Shown here: positions 37,799-46,088 of the stretch, piece after piece
Layout: every line of letters begins with the position of its first letter
How positions within the stretch are numbered: the first letter of the stretch is position 1
Assembly (NCBI RefSeq): GCF_019061145.1
Contig: NZ_JAHQZS010000001.1
Location: 744,001 to 808,000 of the forward strand
Direction: 5' to 3'
Length of the DNA: 64,000 nt
Origin: Anianabacter salinae
GTDB lineage: Bacteria > Pseudomonadota > Alphaproteobacteria > Rhodobacterales > Rhodobacteraceae
The notes under the pieces: generated by a model
Seen by the model: only the letters and a program-made list of their open reading frames with translations
The model's database searches: none
Told to the model about the DNA's origin: nothing
Translations under genes and position numbers: made by a program

Positions 37799-39195
37799 AG
37801 CGCAAGCTCCTGTTCGGGGGCGGTGTCGGCCAGTGCAAGCGCATCGCGTGGCGCAAGGCCAAGGAAGGTCAGCGCGGGGCCGGTGAGCCCGGCCTCGGCC
37901 AGCGCATCGGTCATCCGGGCCAGCGTCGTCGCCACGATGCGCTGGTCCGTGCGCGAGGCGTTCTCGATCACCGTCACGGGCATGTCGGGCGCGGCGCCGT
38001 GCATCATCAGACGGCCCTGGATGAACCGGGCCGACCGTTTGCCCATGTAGATCGCCGCCACGGCACCGGGCCGCGCCAGCGCGCGCCAGTCGTGTTCGGC
38101 AAAGCCTTTCATGTCGTGACCGGTGACGAACCGGATGTCCGAGTTGCGGTCGCGGCGCGTCAGGCTCTGGCCGATGGCGGCGACGGCGGCAGAGGCTGCG
38201 GTGATGCCGGGCACGATGCGCCAGTCGATGCCAGCGGCCTCGACGGCCTCGATTTCCTCGTCGAGACGTCCGTAGACCGTAGGATCGCCGGATTTCAGCC
38301 GCACGACATGCGCGCCTTGCAGGGCATGTTCGACAATCAGCGCGTCGATGTCCGATTGCCTGGCCGAGGGGCCGAAGCCTTCCTTGCCGACGTCGATCAT
38401 CAGGGCCTCGCGGCGGGCGAGTTCAAGGATTTCCGGCGTCACCAGCCGGTCGTGGATCACGACATCGGCGGTATCGAGCGCCGCGCGCGCCTTCAGCGTC
38501 AGAAGCTCGGGGTCGCCGGGGCCCGCGCCCACGAAATCGACGCGGCCCGCCTTGGCCTCGGCGTTCAGGTGGCGGTCGAGCAGGCCGTGCAGGGTTGCAT
38601 TCGCACCTTCCTCACCTTCAGCATCGAAGGCACGCGGGCCTTCGGCAAAGTAGTAGTCGGCCCAGAAATCGCGGCGCTTGCGGCCCATCGGCAGCGCGTC
38701 GGCGAGTGGGCGGAACGCCTTGCCGATCCGCGCAAGGATGCCGAGCGAGGACGGCAGCGCCTCTTCCAGATCGCGCTTGATCCGGCGGGCCAGCACGGGG
38801 GCCGCGCCTTCGGTTCCGATGGCGATGGTCACGGGGTCGCGGTCGACGATGGCGGGGGTGATGAACTGGCTGTCCGCAAGGTTGTCGACGATGTTCACCA
38901 GCGCGCCGTCGGCGCGGGCGAGGCGCGCCACGCGCGCATCCTCGGCAGCATCGTCATTGGCGGCATAGAACAACGCGGCGCAGAGCGCATCGCCGTGGTC
39001 CAGCGCGCGCGGGATCAGCGTCACACGGCCTTCAGCGGCAAGGCGTACAAGGTCGGCCTCGGGCTGCGGGGCGAAGACGGTCACGCGGGCCTCGGTCTTG
39101 AGGATCAGGCGCAGCTTGGCCAGCGCGGTCTCGCCGCCGCCCGAAACGACGACGCGGCGGCCCGCAAGGTCGAGGAAGATGGGAAAGTGCTGCAT
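37795..39195 (-). CDS. cysG: Siroheme synthase CysG (trifunctional)
   Basis: Makes siroheme, the cofactor of the downstream sulfite reductase. The 466-residue fusion has the N-terminal Rossmann dehydrogenase/ferrochelatase (VVVSGGGETALAKLRLIL). From about residue 225 the uroporphyrinogen-III methyltransferase follows, with VDFVGAGPGDPELLT, VVIHDRLVTPEIL, KSGDPTVYGRLDEE and PGITAASAA. Start 39195 (MQHFPIFLDLAG) has AGAAGGA upstream; the longer frame runs into the regulatory gap. It heads the cys operon and is divergent from the Lrp-type regulator, with a 12-bp palindrome between. Confidence 0.95.
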   Translation of the reverse strand: MQHFPIFLDLAGRRVVVSGGGETALAKLRLILKTEARVTVFAPQPEADLVRLAAEGRVTLIPRALDHGDALCAALFYAANDDAAEDARVARLARADGALVNIVDNLADSQFITPAIVDRDPVTIAIGTEGAAPVLARRIKRDLEEALPSSLGILARIGKAFRPLADALPMGRKRRDFWADYYFAEGPRAFDAEGEEGANATLHGLLDRHLNAEAKAGRVDFVGAGPGDPELLTLKARAALDTADVVIHDRLVTPEILELARREALMIDVGKEGFGPSARQSDIDALIVEHALQGAHVVRLKSGDPTVYGRLDEEIEAVEAAGIDWRIVPGITAASAAVAAIGQSLTRRDRNSDIRFVTGHDMKGFAEHDWRALARPGAVAAIYMGKRSARFIQGRLMMHGAAPDMPVTVIENASRTDQRIVATTLARMTDALAEAGLTGPALTFLGLAPRDALALADTAPEQELAL

Positions 39196-39267
39196 GGCGT
39201 GTCCTTCTCGCTTGTGCAGCAATATAGAACTTTGTCCTGTTTTCTCGCTACCTCCTGCGATAAACAA

Positions 39268-39279
39268 GAACATATGTTC
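39268..39279. promoter_or_regulatory. Perfect palindrome in cysG-lrp intergenic region, candidate operator
   Basis: GAACATATGTTC is a 12-bp perfect palindrome placed 72 bases upstream of cysG ATG and 24 bases upstream of the Lrp-type ATG. The 108-bp divergent gap is A+T rich compared with the surroundings and also holds AGAACTTTGTCCTGTTTTCT, a looser dyad. Position and symmetry suit binding of the neighbouring regulator to control the cys operon and itself. Confidence 0.5.
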
Positions 39280-39303
39280 CACGAGAATGAGGGATCGGAA
39301 CGC

Positions 39304-39792
39304 ATGTCCCAGATAGACGCGCCAGAGGACAAGGCTGTTCGCCTGGATGCCATGGACCGCAAAATTCTGGCCGAGCTGCAGCGTGATGCCAGCCAGTCGC
39401 TGGACGAGATCGCGGGGCGGATCGGCTCATCCAAGACGCCGGTATGGAACCGCATCCGCAAGCTGCGCGAGGCCGGGGTGATCGGCCAGCAGACGGTGAT
39501 TCTGGACCCCGAAAAGCTGGGCTTCGACGCCTGCTTTTTCGTGCTGGTGCGCACGTCCGAGCACGAGGCCGAGTGGCAGCAGAAGTTCCTCGCAGCCCTG
39601 CGCGCGCGTCCCGAAGTGCTGGAAGCGCACCGGCTGGCGGGCGAGATCGACTATATCCTGAAGGTGCGCGTTGCCAACGCCCGCGCCTACGACGCCTTCT
39701 ATCAGGCGCTGATTTCCGAGGTGAAGATCTTCAACGTCACCGCGCTGCTGTCGATGGAAGAGATCAAGTCGACGACGATGCTTCCGCTTTAG
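39304..39792 (+). CDS. Lrp/AsnC family transcriptional regulator
   Basis: A 162-residue regulator with an N-terminal winged helix-turn-helix (LDAMDRKILAELQRDASQSLDEIAGRIGSSKTPVWNRIRKLREAGVI core; short motif SKTPVWNRIRKL) and a C-terminal RAM ligand-binding domain (LAGEIDYILKVRVANARAYDAF). Being divergent from cysG, it probably controls the sulfate-assimilation operon in response to a sulfur amino acid; the ligand is not readable. ATG 39304 is chosen. An upstream ATG at 39274 lies inside the palindrome. Its last 29 bases overlap the P450 gene end. Confidence 0.88.
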   Translation: MSQIDAPEDKAVRLDAMDRKILAELQRDASQSLDEIAGRIGSSKTPVWNRIRKLREAGVIGQQTVILDPEKLGFDACFFVLVRTSEHEAEWQQKFLAALRARPEVLEAHRLAGEIDYILKVRVANARAYDAFYQALISEVKIFNVTALLSMEEIKSTTMLPL

Positions 39793-40960
39793 CGCTGACC
39801 AGAAGCCTCTCCAGCCCGTGGAAATGGTAGACGTCGGCATAGCGGGGCGGGGCGGTAAGCGACAGGTCCGGAAGGCGCTCGAACAGAACCCGCAGGCCGA
39901 TCTGCAATTCAAGCCGCGCCAGCGGCGCGCCGACGCAGAAATGGATGCCCGCTCCGAAGGCCGCGTTGGCCCGCAAGGGGCGGGCCGGATCGAAGCGGTC
40001 CGGGGTCGGAAAGGCGGCCGGATCGCGGTTCGCGGCGCCCAGCAGGCAGGCGATGCTGTCGCCGCGTTTCAGGTCGCAGCCGAACAGGGTCACGTCCTCA
40101 TAGGCCGTGCGTGTGAACATGTGCAGCGGCGGGTCGAAGCGCAGGATTTCCTCGACCGTTCCCTCGATCCGGCCCGGGGAGAGCCGGTCCTGCGCGCCAT
40201 GCTCCAGAACCGCCTTCACGCCATTGCCAAGGGTGTGCACCGTCGCCTCGTGGCCCGCGTTCAGCAGCAGGATGCAGGTGGTGATCAACTCGTCCGTGGT
40301 CAGGCGCGCGCCATCTTCCTCGGCGGCGATCAGGTTGGTGATGAGATCATCGGCGGGCGCGCTGCGCCGCGTTTCGACATAGCCGCGCAAGAAGTCCGCA
40401 AAATCGCGCGCGGCGGTGCTGGCCGCGTCTTCCATCGCGCGGGTGCGGCGGGCCTGATACATGCCGACCATCGCGTTCGACCATGCCAGAAGCTGCGCCG
40501 ACATGTCTTCCGGCACGCCCAGCAGGCGGGCGATGACGATGACCGGCAGGCGCTGGGCATAGTGCGGCAACAGATCGATCTCGCCGCGCGGCATCTCGTC
40601 GATCAGGCGGTGGCACAGCACCTCGATCTCGGGCGCCAGCGCCGCGATCCGGCGCGAGGTGAAGGCGCGCAGCACCAGCCCGCGCAGGCGTGTGTGGCGG
40701 GGCGGCTCCAGTTCCAGCATGGAATGCGCCTCGACCGCGTAGAACGGGGCAAGGTGATCGGGCACCGCCATCGGCTCCACCGGCTCGCGCCCCAATCGGC
40801 GGTCACGCAGGATCGCGTTCACCGCCTCGGCGCTGACGGCGCAGGGCAGGGCGTAGTCGTCCCACCAGACCACATCGCCGAAGCTGCGGGCGCGGGCGTA
40901 GAACGGATAAGGGTCCTGCTCGAAGGCGGGATCGGTCGGGGACTGGGACAGGTGCTGCAT
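39764..40960 (-). CDS. Cytochrome P450
   Basis: A 398-residue soluble bacterial P450 monooxygenase. The I-helix oxygen motif is LLLNAGHEATVHTL (AGxE/D-T form), the K-helix ExxR is EEILRFDPP, and the heme loop FGAGIHFCVGAPLARLE has the ligand Cys. Substrate is unknown. Start 40960 (MQHLSQSPTDPAFE) is preferred because the remaining frame to 41116 overlaps dctB. Redox partners are not adjacent, but an fpr lies 5 kb away. It is convergent with the Lrp-type gene and divergent from dctB. Confidence 0.92.
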   Translation of the reverse strand: MQHLSQSPTDPAFEQDPYPFYARARSFGDVVWWDDYALPCAVSAEAVNAILRDRRLGREPVEPMAVPDHLAPFYAVEAHSMLELEPPRHTRLRGLVLRAFTSRRIAALAPEIEVLCHRLIDEMPRGEIDLLPHYAQRLPVIVIARLLGVPEDMSAQLLAWSNAMVGMYQARRTRAMEDAASTAARDFADFLRGYVETRRSAPADDLITNLIAAEEDGARLTTDELITTCILLLNAGHEATVHTLGNGVKAVLEHGAQDRLSPGRIEGTVEEILRFDPPLHMFTRTAYEDVTLFGCDLKRGDSIACLLGAANRDPAAFPTPDRFDPARPLRANAAFGAGIHFCVGAPLARLELQIGLRVLFERLPDLSLTAPPRYADVYHFHGLERLLVSAKAEASSST

Positions 40961-41021
40961 GGGCGCGAAAGGAGCGCAGCACGCTGGCGTTTGCAAGCGG
41001 CGCTTTCTACACTGCACGCCC

Positions 41022-42824
41022 ATGATGAGTGCGTTTTCCAGACGATCCGCCCGGGTCGCAGGGTTCCTGATCGCCGCTGCGCTGTTCGCGGCGGGTGTCT
41101 GGTGGTTCGCGTTCACCGCCGCGCTCGACCAGCTCGAGGAACGCGGGCGCGCCGACCTGGCGCTGGCGTCCGACCGGGTGAGTGGGCAGTTGCAGCGGTT
41201 CCGCGAGCTGGCCGTGCTCTTGTCGGATCACCCCGCGCTGGTGCCGCTGGTGACGACGGGCGAGGGCGATCTTGATGTCGCCCGCGCGACGCTGACCGAG
41301 ACCGCCGACAAGACCGGATCGCTGCGCATCCGGCTGATCGACCATTCCGGGCGCATCCTTGTGGCGACCGACCGCGCTGCGGGGGGCACTGTCGCCGGGC
41401 GCCCCGATTTCGAGCGGGCGATGGACGGCGGTCTTGGGTCGGACCACCGGGTCGATCCTGATACGGGCCGCAGGCTCTATACCTTCGCCTCGCCGGTATT
41501 CGGGCCGGGGGGGCCGGTCGAGGGTGTGGTGACGGTCACGCTTGATACGGTCGGGCTGGAATGGAACTGGCCCGCCGATCCCTCGACGGTGTATTTCAGC
41601 GACGATCTGGGCGTGGTGTTCGTGTCGAACCGGTCGGACCTGATCCTGACGGTGCGCGATCCCGACCGGCGCGATGCGGCGCGCAGCACGCTGTATTCCG
41701 GCATCGGTCTGGCACCGTTCCCGGACTTTTCGGCGGCGCTGGTGTCGGGGCATGACCTGTGGTCGGTCGATGGCGGGCGCTACCTGCCGCGCCGGGCGCT
41801 GCACCTGACCCAGCCGCTGCCGGTGATCGGCCTGACCGGAGAGATCCTTCTGGACCTGACGCCCGCGATCAACCTCGCCAACCTGCAGGCGCTTGTCGCC
41901 GCCGCGCTGTGCCTGGCCTTCGGCGCGCTTCTCTATCTCGCCACGGAACGCCGCCGCGTTCTGGCCGAGCAACTGGCCGCCGAGGCGGCGCTGAATGCCG
42001 AGCTCGAGGCGCGGGTGGCCGAGCGCACGCAGGCGCTGTCCGAGGCCAACACCGACTTGCGCCGCGAAGTGGGCGAGAGGATCGAGGCCGAGACCGCGCT
42101 GAAGAAGGCGCAGGCGGATCTGGTGCAGGCGGGCAAACTGTCGGCGCTGGGGCAGATGTCTGCGGGGATCAGCCATGAATTGAACCAGCCGCTGATGGCG
42201 ATCCGGTCCTTCGCGGAAAACGCCGGGATGCTGATCGACCGCGGCAAGCCCGAGGTCGCGCGCGACAACCTTGCCCGCATCAGCGAACTGGCGCGCCGCA
42301 TGGGCCGGATCATCAAGAACCTGCGCGCCTTTGCCCGGCAGGAGGTGGCAGAGGTCGCGGACGTCGATCTTGGCGAAGTGGTGGATGCGGCGCTGGAGAT
42401 CATGATGCCGAAAGTCGAGCAGGCGGGGGCCCGCGTCGATTGGGTGCGCCCCGGCGGTGCGGTGATGGTGCGCGGCGGCGAGGTGCGCCTGCAGCAGGTG
42501 GTGATGAACCTGGTGTCCAACGCGGTCGATGCGATGGAAGGCACCGGCGGGCGCCGGATCGCCATTCACATCGAGGAGCAGGCGGCGCGCACCTGCCTGT
42601 TCGTGCGCGACAGCGGTCCCGGCATCGCTGATCCCGACCGCATCTTCGATCCGTTCTATTCCACAAAGGAGGTCGGCCACGCCGAGGGCATGGGGCTGGG
42701 CCTGTCGATCAGCTATGGCCTGGTGCAAAGCTTCGGCGGCGCGATCCGGGGGCGCAACCGGCCAGAGGGCGGCGCTGAATTCGTGGTGGAACTCGACCGC
42801 GCGGCACTGGAGCGCGCGGCGTGA
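41022..42824 (+). CDS. dctB: C4-dicarboxylate sensor histidine kinase DctB
   Basis: Sensor kinase for dicarboxylate uptake. The 600-residue protein has an N-terminal membrane segment (residues about 13-33), a double-PAS periplasmic sensor (about 35-285), a second membrane segment (about 290-310, LQALVAAALCLAFGALLYLA), then a coiled linker and the kinase core. Phospho-acceptor His385 is in ISHELNQPLMAIRSFAENA, the N box is QQVVMNLVSNAVDAM and the G boxes are DSGPGIADP and GMGLGLSIS. The next gene, dctD, starts as GTGA on its stop. Start 41022 is one of two adjacent ATGs. Confidence 0.93.
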   Translation: MMSAFSRRSARVAGFLIAAALFAAGVWWFAFTAALDQLEERGRADLALASDRVSGQLQRFRELAVLLSDHPALVPLVTTGEGDLDVARATLTETADKTGSLRIRLIDHSGRILVATDRAAGGTVAGRPDFERAMDGGLGSDHRVDPDTGRRLYTFASPVFGPGGPVEGVVTVTLDTVGLEWNWPADPSTVYFSDDLGVVFVSNRSDLILTVRDPDRRDAARSTLYSGIGLAPFPDFSAALVSGHDLWSVDGGRYLPRRALHLTQPLPVIGLTGEILLDLTPAINLANLQALVAAALCLAFGALLYLATERRRVLAEQLAAEAALNAELEARVAERTQALSEANTDLRREVGERIEAETALKKAQADLVQAGKLSALGQMSAGISHELNQPLMAIRSFAENAGMLIDRGKPEVARDNLARISELARRMGRIIKNLRAFARQEVAEVADVDLGEVVDAALEIMMPKVEQAGARVDWVRPGGAVMVRGGEVRLQQVVMNLVSNAVDAMEGTGGRRIAIHIEEQAARTCLFVRDSGPGIADPDRIFDPFYSTKEVGHAEGMGLGLSISYGLVQSFGGAIRGRNRPEGGAEFVVELDRAALERAA

Positions 42825-44044
42825 CACGGCAAGTTCTGGTGGTCGATGATGACCGCGCAGTGCGCGAGGCGCTGGGCCAGTCGCTGGAACTGGCGGACCT
42901 CAAGCCGGTGCTGGCAGGCAGCTACATCGAGGCCAAGGACCATATCTCGGCCAGCTTTGCGGGCGTGGTGCTGTCGGATATCCGGATGCCGGGCAAGGAC
43001 GGCTTTGCGCTCTTGGACTACGTGCAGGAGATCGACGCCGATCTGCCGGTGATCCTGCTGACGGGCGAGGGCGACATCCCGATGGCGGTGCGCGGCATCT
43101 CGGCGGGCGCCTTCGATTTCCTCGAAAAGCCCTGCGCGCCGCAGGATCTGCTGACGGTGGTGGAAAAGGCGCTGCGCACCCGCGATCTGGTGCTGGAGAA
43201 CCGTGCGCTCAAGCGGGAACTGGCGGCGGGGGATGCGGCGGCGCGGTTGCTGTATGGCCGATCGACGCAGGCCGAGCGGATGCGCGAGAGGGTGCGCGCG
43301 GTCGCGCGGACCAGCGCCGAGGTGCTGATCACCGGCGAGCCGGGCAGCGGCACGTCCAAGGTGGCCGAGGTCATCCACCTGCTGTCCGGCGCGGCGCAGC
43401 GCCCGTTCCAGAAACTTGCCGCCGGATCGCTGACGCCCGAGGCGCTGGCGGCCGCCTTCGAGGAGGCGCGGGGCGGCACGCTGTTCCTCGACGAGATCGC
43501 GGCGCTGAGCCCTGTGGTGCAGCTGGCTGCCGTCGACCTGCTGGAAGCAAACGCAGGCGCGCGGGTGATCGCGGGCACCTACCGCGATCTGGACGACGAG
43601 GTGCGGACCGGGCGCTTCAATCCTGACCTGTTCTACAAGCTGGACGTGATGCGGGTGCGCATCCCGCCGCTGCGCGAGCGCAAGGACGACATCCCGATCC
43701 TGTTCCGCCAGTATGTCGCCAACGCCTGCGAACAGGCCGCGATCGCGATGCCCGAGATCCCGTCCGAGATGAACGCGCGCCTGATGGCGCAGGACTGGCC
43801 CGGCAATGCCCGCGCGCTGATGAACGCCGCGATGCGCTTTGCCCTTGGCATGGGAGAGCGTGAGGACACCGGCGAGATGGGGCTGACCGACCAGCTGGCG
43901 CAGGTGGAACGCTCACTTCTGATCGACGCGCTGCGGCGCAACGCGGGAAACGCGACCGAAGCGTCCCGCCAGCTCAAGTTGCCGCGCAAGACCTTCTACG
44001 ACAAGCTGGCGCGCCACGCGCTTCGCCCGGAGGATTATCGCTGA
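42821..44044 (+). CDS. dctD: DctD-like response regulator with degenerate AAA+ core
   Basis: The partner of DctB, 407 residues, from GTG 42821. The receiver domain (Asp53, Lys103) and the C-terminal Fis-type helix-turn-helix (NATEASRQLKLPRKTFYDKL) are intact. The central sigma-54-activator domain is not. Walker A reads GEPGSGTSK instead of GExGxGKE, so the lysine is displaced. About 20-25 residues with the GAFTGA loop are absent between Walker A and GGTLFLDEI. The arginine-finger FRxDLYYR positions read FNPDLFYK. It should not be able to hydrolyse ATP or contact sigma-54, and probably works as a DNA-binding regulator on a sigma-70-type promoter. dctPQM is downstream. Confidence 0.88.
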   Translation: MTRQVLVVDDDRAVREALGQSLELADLKPVLAGSYIEAKDHISASFAGVVLSDIRMPGKDGFALLDYVQEIDADLPVILLTGEGDIPMAVRGISAGAFDFLEKPCAPQDLLTVVEKALRTRDLVLENRALKRELAAGDAAARLLYGRSTQAERMRERVRAVARTSAEVLITGEPGSGTSKVAEVIHLLSGAAQRPFQKLAAGSLTPEALAAAFEEARGGTLFLDEIAALSPVVQLAAVDLLEANAGARVIAGTYRDLDDEVRTGRFNPDLFYKLDVMRVRIPPLRERKDDIPILFRQYVANACEQAAIAMPEIPSEMNARLMAQDWPGNARALMNAAMRFALGMGEREDTGEMGLTDQLAQVERSLLIDALRRNAGNATEASRQLKLPRKTFYDKLARHALRPEDYR

Positions 44045-44289
44045 GTCTGTGTGCGGTTTTCCGCACAGTGAGCGCAAACGCCTGTGCGGCTTTCCGCGCA
44101 TAGCTGCATTGCAGCATTTGCATGGCTCCGAGCGCCGTTGCGTAAGCCTCTGGCCCGGATAGAGAAAATCATCCCCGCTCACGACCGCACACAATCTATT
44201 GCGCAGCGCCCTTCCGAGGCGTCTTGTCGCTCAGCATTCCCGCACCGCGGGACGCTTTCCATGACCACAGTCTTCGGGAGGAGGACACC
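44045..44289 (+). promoter_or_regulatory. dctP upstream region with two DctD-type dyads
   Basis: Two near-identical dyads lie immediately after dctD: TGTGCGGTTTTCCGCACA at 44050-44067 and TGTGCGGCTTTCCGCGCA at 44083-44100. Their centres are 33 bases apart, about three helical turns. They resemble the tandem DctD-binding sites upstream of rhizobial dctA, as I recall them. No sigma-54 -24/-12 element (GG-N10-GC) with correct spacing was found before dctP; the nearest candidate at 44123-44141 has wrong spacing. The rest of the 245 bases contains no gene. Confidence 0.6.
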
Positions 44290-45291
44290 ATGAAACTCAT
44301 GACCACCGCAGCCACCGCAATCGCACTGGTGCTTGGCGCATCGGCCGCAAGCGCCGCTTGCGACGACGGCGAGATCGTCGTCAAGTTCGCTCACGTCGTG
44401 AACGAGCAGGGCCACCCCAAGGGCATCGCGGCCAACATGCTGCGTGACCGCGTCGATGCCGAGATGAACGGCACCATGTGCATGGAGGTCTTCCCGAACT
44501 CCACGCTCTACAACGACGACCAGGTTCTCGAGGCGATGCTGCAGGGCGACGTCCAGCTTGCCGCTCCGTCGCTGTCCAAGTTCGAGACTTTCACCAAGGT
44601 CTTCCGCATCTTCGACCTTCCCTTCATGTTCAAGAACATCGCCGCTGTCGACGCGTTCCAGACCTCTGAAACCGGCGAGGCGATGAAGGACTCGATGCAG
44701 CGCCGCGGCCTTCAGGGTCTTCAGTTCTGGCACAACGGCATGAAGCAGTTCTCGGCCAACAAGCCGCTCATCATGCCCGAAGATGCCGCCGGCCTGAAGT
44801 TCCGCGTGCAGCCGTCCGACGTGCTGGTCGCGCAGATGGAGGCGCTGGACGCGTCGCCGCAGCCGATGGCCTTCTCGGAAGTATACGGTGCGCTGCAGCA
44901 GGGCGTCGTGGACGGGCAAGAGAACACCTGGTCGAACATCTACGGCCAGAAGTTCTTTGAAGTGCAGGACGGCTCGACCGAAACCAACCACGGCGTGATC
45001 GACTATCTCGTCGTGACCTCGGTCGATTTCCTCGACAGCCTTGATCCGGCGGTTCGGGACCAGTTCCTGACCATCCTCGAGGAAGTCACGCTCGAGCGGA
45101 ACGCGGCCGTCGATCAGGTCGACGCCGAAGCGCGCGAGGCGATCCTCGCCACCGGTGCGGAGATCCGCGAGCTGACGCCCGAGCAGCGTCAGGCCTGGGT
45201 CGACGTGATGCTGCCCGTCTGGGACCAGTTCGAAGCCGATGTCGGCTCCGACAACATCGCCGCCGCACAGGACATCAACGCCTCGATGTAA
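44290..45291 (+). CDS. dctP: TRAP transporter substrate-binding protein DctP
   Basis: Periplasmic protein that binds C4-dicarboxylates such as succinate, malate or fumarate. The 333-residue product has a signal peptide (MKLMTTAATAIALVLGASAASA), then IVVKFAHVVNEQGHPKG, the family's ligand strand. The signature around the binding-site arginine is KFRVQPSDV (as the KIRV block), and GVVDGQENTWSN is the C-terminal conserved block. GGGAGGAGG precedes ATG 44290. It lies just after dctBD and before dctQM, the usual order. Confidence 0.96.
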   Translation: MKLMTTAATAIALVLGASAASAACDDGEIVVKFAHVVNEQGHPKGIAANMLRDRVDAEMNGTMCMEVFPNSTLYNDDQVLEAMLQGDVQLAAPSLSKFETFTKVFRIFDLPFMFKNIAAVDAFQTSETGEAMKDSMQRRGLQGLQFWHNGMKQFSANKPLIMPEDAAGLKFRVQPSDVLVAQMEALDASPQPMAFSEVYGALQQGVVDGQENTWSNIYGQKFFEVQDGSTETNHGVIDYLVVTSVDFLDSLDPAVRDQFLTILEEVTLERNAAVDQVDAEAREAILATGAEIRELTPEQRQAWVDVMLPVWDQFEADVGSDNIAAAQDINASM

Positions 45292-45310
45292 GGCGCTGAC
45301 CTGACCGTTC

Positions 45311-45341
45311 GGCAGGCCCGGCCACCCGCGCCGGGCCTGCC
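45311..45341 (+). terminator. Intercistronic hairpin between dctP and dctQ
   Basis: An 11-bp GC stem (GGCAGGCCCGG/CCGGGCCTGCC) lies in the 105-bp gap between dctP and dctQ. There is no T run directly after it, so it is probably a partial terminator or an mRNA-protecting hairpin. This is the usual way to make more binding protein than membrane subunits. Confidence 0.65.
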
Positions 45342-45396
45342 ACCCCAAGCCCACCGCGCATTCCACGCGATCCCCTTTTTGCAGGAGGAGACGGCC

Positions 45397-46083
45397 ATGA
45401 GCGGCCAGTCCGGCTATCGTGCCCGCACCAAACTTGGCCACTGGATCAATGAGATCGAGGAAACCGTCATCGCGCTTCTTCTGGGCCTGATGACGCTGGT
45501 GACCTTCGTGAACGTGGTCCTGCGCTACGGCTTCAACCAGTCCCTGATCTGGGGGCTTGAAGTCACTCTGATCCTGTTCGCCTGGCTGGTACTGTTCGGC
45601 ATCGCCTACGGTTTCAAGGTGACAGCGCACTTGGGCGTCGATGCGCTCATTAACATCATTCCCAGTCGGCCAAGGCGAATGCTGTCGCTGCTGGCTGCGG
45701 CGGTCTGTCTTGTCTATGCGCTTTTGCTGCTCAAGGGCGCCTGGGATTACTGGGCTCCCTTCGCCGCGCTGCAGCCCACCGACGGTCGCTGGCTGCCGAC
45801 CGGCTTTGCCGAAGGTGTGCGCGACCGGGCGTTCTACACGACCGACCAGGTGCCTATGCTGGGCATGTTCCGCTGGCTCGAGGATCTCATCAACTACGGC
45901 GACGAGTATGAAAAGCTGCCCCGCGTCATTCCCTACGCGATGCTGCCCTTCGCCTGCGCGATGATCGTCTTCCGTCTGGTCGAGGCCACCATCGGCCTCA
46001 TCAAGGGCGAGCGGGAAAGCCTGATCGTCAGCCATGAAGCCGAAGACGCCGTCGCGGATGCCGCGGCCCTCAACAAGGACTGA
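45397..46083 (+). CDS. dctQ: TRAP transporter small membrane subunit DctQ
   Basis: The 228-residue small integral subunit linking DctP and DctM. Four hydrophobic segments are visible, among them VIALLLGLMTLVTFVNVVLRY and SLIWGLEVTLILFAWLVLFGIAYG, which is the DctQ signature region. An unusually long soluble loop (residues about 110-170) separates helices 3 and 4. ATG 45397 follows GCAGGAGGAG; a TTG further up in the same frame is rejected. dctM starts five bases after its stop. Confidence 0.92.
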   Translation: MSGQSGYRARTKLGHWINEIEETVIALLLGLMTLVTFVNVVLRYGFNQSLIWGLEVTLILFAWLVLFGIAYGFKVTAHLGVDALINIIPSRPRRMLSLLAAAVCLVYALLLLKGAWDYWAPFAALQPTDGRWLPTGFAEGVRDRAFYTTDQVPMLGMFRWLEDLINYGDEYEKLPRVIPYAMLPFACAMIVFRLVEATIGLIKGERESLIVSHEAEDAVADAAALNKD

Positions 46084-46088
46084 CCGAC

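Noticed and set aside
37999-39303. N-terminal part of a 597-codon plus-strand frame ending in the Lrp-type gene
   Set aside because: The first 435 codons are antisense to cysG; only 39304-39792 has domain content.
44123-44141. Sigma-54 promoter before dctP (TGGCTC...TTGC)
   Set aside because: 14 bases separate GG and GC instead of 10, so sigma-54 would not recognise it.
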